Program-made: the position numbers and the translations under genes | From: Micromonospora kangleipakensis | GTDB lineage: Bacteria > Actinomycetota > Actinomycetes > Mycobacteriales > Micromonosporaceae | Length of the DNA: 64,000 nt | Assembly: GCF_004217615.1 (NCBI RefSeq) | Contig: NZ_SHLD01000001.1 | Span: forward strand, 1,550,001-1,614,000 | Direction of reading: 5' to 3' | Shown: piece by piece, positions 1 to 6,532 of the stretch | Numbering within the stretch: the stretch's first letter is position 1 | Layout: each line of letters begins with the position of its first letter | Notes under the pieces: generated by a model | What the model was told of the DNA's origin: nothing | Database searches by the model: none | The model's input: only the letters and a program-made list of their open reading frames with translations

Positions 1-852
1 GCGCAGGCGGCGCACGGTCTCCCAGAACTGCTGCTCGACGTCGGGATCGACGAGCTTGAGATAGTACTTGGGGGCGTAGGCGAATCGTGCACCAGTGAGG
101 CCAGAAGCCTCAGACGGGGAAACGATCGCGCTGCGCCCGACGATCTGGTCGACCAGGATGCAGTCCTCGACGTTGCGAGCCAGGAGCCCTGTGGTATCGA
201 GCACATGTGAGACCGGGGCTACTCCGCCGCGCGGCCACCGCCCGGTGGTCGGCTTGTAGCCGACGACGCCGGTCAAGGCCGCGGGGATCCTGATCGAGCC
301 AACAGTGTCCCCGCCGAACGACGCCGGCACGATACGAGCGGCGACCGAGGCGGCCGAACCGCTTGAGGATCCGCCTGACAGGTGGTCCCGCTTGTACGGG
401 TTCAGCACCTGTCCGTACTCGTCGTTGTGGCCGGTGACCCCGTACGACATCTCGACGAGGTTGTTTTTGCCGAACACGATCGCCCCGGCGGCTTTGACGG
501 CGGTGACGGCCTCGGCGTCCGCCTCGGGAACGAACTCCTTGAGGGCCTTCAGGCCGAGCGTGGTGGGAAAATCCCGCGTCTGGTAGCTGTCCTTGATACC
601 CACCGGGACACCGAGCAGGGGTGCCGTGGAGCCCGCGGCGCGTGCCTTGTCAGCAACGTTGGCCGCCTCGCGCACAGCCGATTCGTCGATCGTGATGAAC
701 GAGTGGATATCCGAGTTCCTGCGTGCTTGGCGAAGGAGTGCGGCGGCGTAGGACTCGGCGGTGGTGTCGCCGCGGCGGATCGCGGCGGCGGCAGCCGCGA
801 CGCCGAGCTCTACGAGCTGGGTGTCGCCGGCTCGTGCTGTGTCATCGAGCAT
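1..852 (-). CDS. Amidase-signature family hydrolase (3' end outside window)
   Basis: The first 284 codons of an amidase-signature enzyme, which hydrolyses carboxamide bonds; the rest lies left of base 1. The catalytic lysine is in VGIKDSYQT (about residue 78), the Ser-rich loop is GGSSSGSAAS (about residue 136) and the nucleophile region is GGDTVGSIRIPAALTG, which is the expected Ser-cisSer-Lys layout. The ATG at 852 is preceded by GAGGAAG at a good distance. It lies 41 bases downstream of the DUF302-type gene on the same strand, so the two may be co-transcribed. The true substrate cannot be told from sequence. Codon use is less GC-biased than in the core genes to the right, in keeping with a transferred segment. 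Confidence 0.9.
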   Translation of the reverse strand, partial: MLDDTARAGDTQLVELGVAAAAAAIRRGDTTAESYAAALLRQARRNSDIHSFITIDESAVREAANVADKARAAGSTAPLLGVPVGIKDSYQTRDFPTTLGLKALKEFVPEADAEAVTAVKAAGAIVFGKNNLVEMSYGVTGHNDEYGQVLNPYKRDHLSGGSSSGSAASVAARIVPASFGGDTVGSIRIPAALTGVVGYKPTTGRWPRGGVAPVSHVLDTTGLLARNVEDCILVDQIVGRSAIVSPSEASGLTGARFAYAPKYYLKLVDPDVEQQFWETVRRLR

Positions 853-893
853 GATTTCTTCCTCTGGATCGTTGTGGGGCCGATTCGTCGCGG

Positions 894-1721
894 TCACTGG
901 TTCACCGGACCAGCGAAGAGCGTGTCGGGTACGGGCACATCGAGGACCTGGAGCAAGTGGATGACTTTGCGGTCCAGTTCTTCCCCGACAGCCGTGATTT
1001 CCGGGGTGTCGAAGCTGGAGAACCGAGTGCTGGGCTGATCGATTGAGAACCGAGTGATGCCCAGCTCGTCGCGATGGATCGCTGCCCGCAACGGGGCGTA
1101 GAGCATCACTGCCGGATCGTGCCGGTACATCCGCTCGGCGATGGCGTGGTTGCCCATCAGGTAGGAGGAGCAGTCACCTGCGTCCCCGGCGAGCTGCATG
1201 GTCCCGCCGACGTCGGTGCTCCAGAACCGCATGAAGCCGTGCGGGGCGTTCTCCGCTGCCGCGCGGAGAACAGTGTCCCAGTCGGCCCGGTCGGCGCGCA
1301 GCCGCTCCATTCGCTTCGTGTCCAGCACGGGCACGGCGGCCTCGTATCGAGCACGGAAGTCCGCGAAGAACGCTCCGGTGTCGATCGACCAGCGGACGAC
1401 CTGATGGGGGACGGAGGTGAAGGTCTGGTCAGACATTCGGTGCTCGCTCCTCTCGAGTTCGTGGCAGCGGCCCCGGGGCCCCTCGTAAGTATCCTTCCAA
1501 TCACGGTTAATCTTGCGGCGGACCGTATAGCCAGTTCTGCGTCGCCATTTCACGCGGGACGCCGCGCTCTCCCTGACAGCCCTTATGTGGGTGGGCGCGA
1601 GCTCGTCGGCGAGGGAAATTGCGTGTTCCACGAGTTCATTGATGTCGACGTCCTCCGGTCCCCCGGTTTCATCGATTCGGGCATTGATGAACCGCAGCAA
1701 GATCGATTCTTCTTCCTGCAT
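894..1721 (-). CDS. DUF302-type protein with unusual N-terminal extension
   Basis: A 275-codon frame. Residues ~96-275 resemble the DUF302 family: the stretch YLMGNHAIAERMYRHDP followed by LRAAIHRDE and a C-terminal helix EELDRKVIHLLQVLD is typical. Function of DUF302 proteins is not established. The first ~95 residues form an acidic, helical, then basic segment that I do not recognise. I chose the ATG at 1721 because GGAGG lies 6 bases before it and the segment reads like protein. An internal ATG at 1436 with AGGAG about 12 bases upstream would give a plain 180-residue DUF302 protein, and that is a real alternative. The gene is followed by the amidase on the same strand. Confidence 0.55.
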   Translation of the reverse strand: MQEEESILLRFINARIDETGGPEDVDINELVEHAISLADELAPTHIRAVRESAASRVKWRRRTGYTVRRKINRDWKDTYEGPRGRCHELERSEHRMSDQTFTSVPHQVVRWSIDTGAFFADFRARYEAAVPVLDTKRMERLRADRADWDTVLRAAAENAPHGFMRFWSTDVGGTMQLAGDAGDCSSYLMGNHAIAERMYRHDPAVMLYAPLRAAIHRDELGITRFSIDQPSTRFSSFDTPEITAVGEELDRKVIHLLQVLDVPVPDTLFAGPVNQ

Positions 1722-1881
1722 CGGACGCCTCCACAGCAAGTAGGCAGCCGAACAGAATACACCCACAGCAGAGGAACCTCTACTCGATCCGAGGGCCGAG
1801 GCAGCGAGGCCCTGGCCAGACGGGAGGCTCGGCAAGAGGTACGCCTCCGGCGGGGCCTCGGGCACTCCGGGATGGTGGGCG

Positions 1882-2020
1882 CCATCCCGACAACCTTCGT
1901 CCGGGCAGAGCCGAGCGGGCAGGGCCTGCCCGGTCAAGGTCGTTCAGCCGCTGGGTGCTCCACCTTGACCGGGCAGGCCCCACCCGCTCCACAGTGTGCG
2001 GACGAAGGCCGACGGGATGG
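1882..2020. repeat. 59-bp imperfect inverted repeat with 21-base loop
   Basis: Left arm 1882-1940 and right arm 1962-2020 are the same length and match at 48 of 59 positions when one is reverse-complemented. The inner 18 bases of each arm (from GGCCTGCCC to TCAAGGT) match perfectly, and so do the outer CCATCCCG ends. No convincing gene covers it. It could be a miniature inverted-repeat element, a folded RNA, or the terminal part of the element inserted at the neighbouring tmRNA fragment. Confidence 0.75.
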
Positions 2021-2186
2021 CTAGAGGCCACAGCCGGGGGAGGGGCAGCGGAAGATCATCGGGCACAGATCCGGCACAACTGCGACCGGCAAGCCGTGTC
2101 AAACGTCGGAAGGACTTGGCGGCGGCTGTGCAGGTCGCGGCGCAAAGGTGTCTGACTCATGATGATCTCTTCCCGCAGAAGGTGTA
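2021..2186. other. Non-coding stretch before the tmRNA fragment
   Basis: Together with 1722-1881 this is a non-coding stretch around the inverted repeat. I searched it for the tmRNA 5' end (GGGGCTGA and the conserved following bases) and for an actinobacterial tag-peptide reading frame and found neither. No gene can be supported here. Confidence 0.5.
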
Positions 2187-2213
2187 TGGGGTTCAAATCC
2201 CCTCAGCTCCACC
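2187..2213 (+). other. ssrA (fragment): 3' fragment of tmRNA (ssrA), probable attachment site scar
   Basis: GGGGTTCAAATCCCC forms a T-arm and is followed by CAGCTCC and ACC, which is the standard 3' acceptor strand and tail of tmRNA (it pairs with a 5' GGGGCTG). A Rho-independent terminator follows directly. The rest of tmRNA is missing upstream. The 3' end of ssrA is a well-known integration target: elements restore the gene on one side and leave a short 3' copy on the other. This fragment would be that distal copy, which places the element and the intact ssrA to the left of the window. Confidence 0.7.
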
Positions 2214-2220
2214 CCAGGTC

Positions 2221-2255
2221 AAAGGCCGTTTCCGCTAGTCGGAGACGGCCTTTTT
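2221..2255 (+). terminator. Rho-independent terminator behind the ssrA fragment
   Basis: AAAGGCCGTTTCCG pairs with CGGAGACGGCCTTT across the loop CTAGT and is followed by further T residues. It is the clearest intrinsic terminator in the window. It was presumably the original ssrA terminator, now separated from its gene. Confidence 0.85.
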
Positions 2256-2325
2256 CGATCCTGTACAGCAGCGGGATACAGCACCGCCCCCGGGCACGCA
2301 GACCGGGGGCGCCACGTTGTGCCGG

Positions 2326-2517
2326 TCAGCTCGTGAAGTTGTCCCTCGCGTCCCGAGCGTCCTCCTGGACGCGACCGCCGGGCTGCCTGCCCTGGGCCTC
2401 ATCCCGCCGCATCACCCGCTCCGCCTCCGACCGGTCGTCCTGGGTCATGTCGCCCATCCGCGCCCTGGCAGCGCCGGCCACCCGCTCGACCTTTTCGTTC
2501 GCCCTCTCGAAGCTCAT
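2326..2517 (-). CDS. CsbD-like small stress protein
   Basis: A 63-residue, highly charged protein that starts MSFERANEKVERVAG and continues with alternating Glu/Arg-rich helical repeats, as in the CsbD family of small general-stress proteins whose biochemical role is unknown. GGAGG sits 5 bases before the ATG at 2517, so the start is firm. It has more arginine than the lysine-rich Bacillus type. It lies between the ssrA scar and an integrase remnant and could be cargo of an old element. Confidence 0.7.
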   Translation of the reverse strand: MSFERANEKVERVAGAARARMGDMTQDDRSEAERVMRRDEAQGRQPGGRVQEDARDARDNFTS

Positions 2518-2603
2518 GTCGCCTCCGTGTCGTTTGGCGGACCGCGGAGCTGTCCGCGCCCTCCTGACCCGCGTCCCCGCCCGTCCGTGGGTGAAAACCC
2601 TGG

Positions 2604-2780
2604 TCAGCTACCGAACTGGTCACCGAGGTGCCGTCTGGTCGCCTCCGACGGGGCCTCGCTGTAGATGTTCATGGTCACGGCGATCTGGCTGTGCCGCAGG
2701 ATCTGCATGGTGACGCGGTGGTGGACGTCGAGCGCCACCGGCAGGGACGCGCAGGTCCGCCGGGTGGTGTGCACGTGCCG
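2604..2780 (-). pseudogene. Tyrosine site-specific integrase, C-terminal remnant
   Basis: Read on the minus strand, the frame ending at the TGA 2606-2604 gives TTRRTCASLPVALDVH, then MQILRHSQIAVTMNIYSE. This is the end of the phage/ICE integrase catalytic domain: the usual HDLRHTCASLL is degraded to HTTRRTCASLP, LRHSQ carries the conserved Arg/His, and the Tyr of MNIYSE is the nucleophile position. There is no start codon, and homology fades upstream of about 2780, so only about 55 residues of a ~380-residue enzyme remain. It lies 390 bases from the ssrA attachment scar. Confidence 0.8.
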
Positions 2781-2900
2781 GTGTGCGGAGCCGCGTCTGG
2801 CCGCACGTCCCGTACGGCCGAAGGGTCGTCCCGTCGAGGAGGCCGTTTCACCGTGAGGGGCGCGGGTAGACGGTGGCCTCGTCGGAGAGGAGGCTTCGAG

Positions 2901-3320
2901 GTGAACTACGCCGAATTCATAGAGGCCGTGGCAAGGCGCGCCGGGGTGCCGTCGGAGAAGGCCGAAGCAGTCAGCCGCGCGACATTGGAAACGTTGACCG
3001 ACCGGGTCACCGCCGGTCAGGCGAGCAACATCGCCGGGCAGCTTCCGAGAGAGCTACGACAGCATCTGCACAAGACCACCACCGCTATCGGGTCGCAGAA
3101 CGCCGAGCCGTTCGGGCTGGACGAGTTTGTCGAGCGGGTGGCGGCCCGCGCCGGGGTCGACGTGGCGATGGCGGACGCCGGTATGCGGGCCGTGCTCAGC
3201 ACCATCGGTGAGGCCGTGAGCAAGGATGAGTTGGAGGACCTGGTTTCGCAGCTCCCGAAGGAGTTCTGGGAGATCATCCAGGCCGGCGCGCGGGTCGAGG
3301 TCAGGCCGCGCGGCGCATAG
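2901..3320 (+). CDS. DUF2267 family protein
   Basis: A 139-residue soluble protein with two similar halves. Each has a helix near the start (YAEFIEAVARRAGV; LDEFVERVAARAGV) and a conserved 'QLP' turn (GQLPRELRQHL; SQLPKEFWEII). This duplicated layout is typical of DUF2267, a family without a proven function that is often found beside stress genes. The GTG at 2901 is preceded by GAGAGGAGG. Its nearest neighbour on the left is the integrase remnant. Confidence 0.8.
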   Translation: MNYAEFIEAVARRAGVPSEKAEAVSRATLETLTDRVTAGQASNIAGQLPRELRQHLHKTTTAIGSQNAEPFGLDEFVERVAARAGVDVAMADAGMRAVLSTIGEAVSKDELEDLVSQLPKEFWEIIQAGARVEVRPRGA

Positions 3321-3513
3321 CGGAGGGATCGCGGGCTCCGAGCAGCAGCAACGGGTCGACGCGGCGCTCCCGCACCCCCCTTTCTGGGGGCTGCCCCCTG
3401 AACTGCCTGGGATCCGGTCAACGTTGGCAGCAGCGGTGACGGGCCGGACTGCGGGAGCCGTGCTTGTTGGTGTCTTCAACAGCAGCTTGGCTTCCTCGCC
3501 GCTCAGCGGCGGA

Positions 3514-3759
3514 TCAGACCCCTACTGGCTGTGCTGCCCAAGCGTTGGCGAGCTCCGTGCTGACCTGGCTCAGGAGGGTGGTGAAGGTCGGCGCGAGTGG
3601 AGTCAGGGTGGTGTCGACTGCGGTGACGGCGTAGATCTGGCGGTGCAGGCGGGGCCGCGTGAGTTCGCGGTGGACGGCTCCGGGCGTGGAAGCGATGGTC
3701 AGTCGGGAGAGCATGGCGACGCCGATGCCGGTGCCGACGAGGGATTGGGCGACGTTGTA
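3514..3759 (-). pseudogene. LysR-family regulator, C-terminal stump
   Basis: About 82 codons that read as the end of a LysR effector-binding domain: YNVAQSLVGTGIGVAMLSR, then RLHRQIYAVT and a terminal helix. The DNA-binding domain and first ~200 residues are missing. The frame stops being LysR-like exactly where the LysE remnant on the other strand begins (3760-3765). The protein cannot bind DNA as it stands. Confidence 0.75.
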
Positions 3760-3764
3760 CGGCG

Positions 3765-4202
3765 GTGCTGCTGGCCAGCCCTGGCGCGCACCTGGCCATC
3801 CGAATCGGCGGTGCCGCCGTGCTCTGTGCCCTGGGCGCGCAGACCCTGTGGTCGCTGCGTCAGCCGGCTGCTCTCCATAAAGCGGTCGAGGAACGGAAAT
3901 CCGGAGAGGGCAGGCGCGCCTTCATCGTCGGCGTGGCCACCAGCCTGGGTAATCCCAGAGCTGGTGTCTTCGCCGTGTCGTTGCTGCCGCAGTTCGTCAC
4001 TACCCATGGCCCGGTCCTCGCATCCTGCATCGCCCTAGGCGTTGTCTGGGCATCCGTGTCAGGCGCCTGGTTCTGCTGTTTCGTGTGGGCCATCGACAAG
4101 GGGCGCTCGAGAGTCACCAGACCGACCTTCCGGCGCGTCATGCAGGCATTCACGGGAGTGACGCTGCTGTGTCTCGGTGTCGCGGTCGCAGCAGGTGCTT
4201 GA
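3765..4202 (+). pseudogene. LysE/RhtB-type amino-acid exporter, C-terminal part
   Basis: About 145 codons with the later half of a LysE-family translocator, including ATSLGNPRAGVFAVSLLPQF (the conserved N-P-K/R-A motif) and three hydrophobic segments. Full-length members have about 205 residues; the first ~60, including the first membrane segment, are gone. The apparent GTG start at 3765 has no ribosome-binding site. LysE exporters are usually divergent from their LysR activator, so the two stumps look like one locus that lost its centre. Confidence 0.75.
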
Positions 4203-4230
4203 CCGCTGCGCAGTGGCCGGTTGGCGCCGA

Positions 4231-6099
4231 TCAGCGCAGGGTCAGCCGGGTTGAGGACTCCGCCGCCATGTACCAGTCGTCACCCGCATAGGTCACCGTG
4301 AAGGTGGTGTTCCGCTTCATCGGGTACTGCACCGTCAGGGTCAGGTTTTCGTCGACCTCGCCCTGGGCGATCACCTGCGGGCTCCCGCCGTCGGGGGTGG
4401 CGGTGATGGTGAGCGTCCGGTTGGTGTGGAAGTTGCCGAGGTGGCCGACGACCGTGGCGGTCCGTCCCAGCCGGCCGGTGCCGCGGCTCGCCTCGACCCA
4501 GACGTACGGGTCCTTCTTGTCGATGGTCACCACCGTGCTGTGCTCAGCCGGCGAGGCGGACTCGTCACCGGCGTACCGGAGGGTGAAGGTGAAGGTTCCC
4601 GCGCTGCCGTTGCCCGGGATCTGGAACAGGACGTTCCCGTCCCGGTCCGTGTACGCCGCGGCGACCTGCTCGCTGCTGGTACCGCTGGTACGGGTCAGCG
4701 TGACCCGCCTGCCGGCCAACCCCCGGCCGTCGGCGTCGGTGAGTTGGGCGGACCAGCCGAGGTGCGTGTCGGGGTAGAGCGGGGGCTCCGGTCCCCAGTA
4801 GAGGGAAAGCCGGGTGTCGTAGGCGCCGACCACGTCGGCGTACGCATAGGCGACGTCGGATGCGTTGTCGGAGTACGTGAAGCGGTAGCGGGTCACGCCC
4901 TGCGCCGGGAAGAGCGAGAGCGTGATGCCGCCGTCCCTGGTGTAGTGCACCTCGTTGGTTTTGGAGTCGTCCGCGTGCTCCACGATGACCACCATCCGCG
5001 TCCCATCTGCGACGGGCTGGCCAGCGACGCGCAGGTCGGCGCGGAGCGTGCCCGAGGTGTACGCCGGCAGCACGATGCGCGATGCGGACAGGCTCCACGC
5101 CGTCCCGTTCGGGGCGAGGTCGTAGCGGACCAACACCGGCGAGTCGTCGTAGTAGTCGGTGCTCACCACCCAGGCCCGGGACGCGGTGCGATCGAGGGCC
5201 AGCCGGCCGTGCTTGGCGCTCGTACCGTACGGCGCGGCCACCCCGCTGCTGGTGGCCGTCCCACCCTCCGGCCACACCGAAAGGGTCCCGCCGCTGCCGA
5301 TCACCAGGCGCTGACCGTCGCCCGACCAGGCGGCGACGGCGGAGGTGGCCACCGACCGGCCGAAGGTCAGCGTGTCGAGCGGGACCCGGAAGCCTCCGTC
5401 GTTGCCGGAGACGAGGACCGAGCGCCCGTCCGGCGCCATGGCGAGGTCGTCGACATTGACGCGGTCCTGCGAACCCCGCAGTGCCGTCGGCTCGTCGCCC
5501 CGGACGTCGTAGACGAGCAGGTTGGACGGGGATGCGTAGGTGTCCGCGACCGCGACCAGGCCGTTGCTGGCGGGATTGGCCGCGATCACCAGGTCCTCAT
5601 CGATGCTGAGCCGCTGGGTGACTTTCCCGGACGCCCGGTCGAGCGTCCCCAGCCAGCTGCCGCCGATCGCGGGGTTGCAGTGGTGTGCCGTGAAGACCAA
5701 CCGGTCGGCGGTCAGCGCGAGGTCGTCCGGACAGGCATCAACGGGCAGGCTCCACCGCCGGGTCTCGGCGAGCGTGCTGGTGTCGAACGCCGCGATGGCC
5801 CCGGCGCCGTGCAATGCGACATAGAGCGTGTCGCCGTCGAGCAGCAGGCCGGAGGCCCCGGGCAGGCCGGTCAGCCGGCGGACCTCGGTGCCCGCGAGAT
5901 CGGTGACCAGGACTTCGTTCCGGTCCGGCCCGGCGGACACGAAGAGACGGCCGTGCGCCTCGTCGAGCGCGACGGCGACGGCCCGGTCGATCGGCAGCGG
6001 GACGCTGGCGGTGGCGCCGGCGGCGGCGGGAGACGCGGGAAGAACGGCAAGTCCCGACAGGAGGACTGCTACGGCGGAGAGACGGGTGACGCTGCGCAT
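4231..6099 (-). CDS. Secreted beta-propeller and Ig-like repeat protein
   Basis: 622 residues. A Sec signal peptide (MRSVTRLSAVAVLLSGLAVL, cleavage near PAAAGA) is followed by a propeller-like region with repeated blades (GRLFVSAG, DTLYVALHGAG, GRSVLVSGNDG) up to about residue 350. The C-terminal part holds immunoglobulin-like beta-sandwich repeats, with YAGDESASPAEH and YAGDDWYMAAES closing two of them. There is no sorting signal or C-terminal membrane anchor, so it is probably released. The ATG at 6099 was chosen because it begins the signal peptide and follows GGGGG; a TTG 30 bases upstream is less likely. Partners and role are unknown. Confidence 0.8.
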   Translation of the reverse strand: MRSVTRLSAVAVLLSGLAVLPASPAAAGATASVPLPIDRAVAVALDEAHGRLFVSAGPDRNEVLVTDLAGTEVRRLTGLPGASGLLLDGDTLYVALHGAGAIAAFDTSTLAETRRWSLPVDACPDDLALTADRLVFTAHHCNPAIGGSWLGTLDRASGKVTQRLSIDEDLVIAANPASNGLVAVADTYASPSNLLVYDVRGDEPTALRGSQDRVNVDDLAMAPDGRSVLVSGNDGGFRVPLDTLTFGRSVATSAVAAWSGDGQRLVIGSGGTLSVWPEGGTATSSGVAAPYGTSAKHGRLALDRTASRAWVVSTDYYDDSPVLVRYDLAPNGTAWSLSASRIVLPAYTSGTLRADLRVAGQPVADGTRMVVIVEHADDSKTNEVHYTRDGGITLSLFPAQGVTRYRFTYSDNASDVAYAYADVVGAYDTRLSLYWGPEPPLYPDTHLGWSAQLTDADGRGLAGRRVTLTRTSGTSSEQVAAAYTDRDGNVLFQIPGNGSAGTFTFTLRYAGDESASPAEHSTVVTIDKKDPYVWVEASRGTGRLGRTATVVGHLGNFHTNRTLTITATPDGGSPQVIAQGEVDENLTLTVQYPMKRNTTFTVTYAGDDWYMAAESSTRLTLR

Positions 6100-6532
6100 G
6101 TCGGCCCCCAAATGGTTGCTGCCCCGCAATTATTTCCACACCGGACAATTCCTGGAAAGGGGTTGTAACTGATCGACTGGCGCCCGTCGCCGCGGCCGGG
6201 GACGATTTTTCGATCTTGTACGGCAGCGCATTTATGCGGACGGCTCCCACCGGACGAAGCGCCCAGAACTTGTCAGCGAGATATCCCAAGCAGGCCCGAG
6301 CGGCAAGCAACCTGATCAAGATGGTCACACCCCGCCTGTGATCGATGCGTGCGTGGCTGGCGCCAGACACACCGTCTATGGACGGGCCGAGCGGCGGACG
6401 GCTCCCCCAAGCGGCGGGTCGACGGCGAACGAGATGACAGGAGGTGAACCTGATCGAGCCGAAAACCGAATCAGATCGGGCAGTTTCCCGGTCCGGTGTA
6501 GGGGGCGGCGTGCGGGTTGGTATGCCTGTGGG
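6100..6532. other. Intergenic region upstream of kup
   Basis: No gene could be supported here. It contains the palindrome CGCATTTATGCG (6227-6238) and, at 6439, an AGGAGGTG that is not followed by a start in the kup frame. A GTG at 6444 opens a 41-codon frame that overlaps the kup start; whether it is translated is unclear. I looked for a c-di-AMP riboswitch, which precedes some actinobacterial potassium-transport genes, and did not see its conserved parts. Confidence 0.4.

Noticed and set aside
2187..2213. tRNA gene ending at 2213
   Set aside because: The acceptor strand CAGCTCC and T-arm have no matching D-arm or anticodon arm upstream; the sequence fits the tmRNA 3' end better.
6175..6310. 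Transposase remnant on the minus strand (stretch LGYLADKFWALRPVGAV)
   Set aside because: The reading looks protein-like for about 35 residues, but I could not match it to a transposase family, and no inverted repeats flank it.
6100..6532. c-di-AMP riboswitch before kup
   Set aside because: The conserved internal motifs were not found; only a palindrome and a stray Shine-Dalgarno are present.
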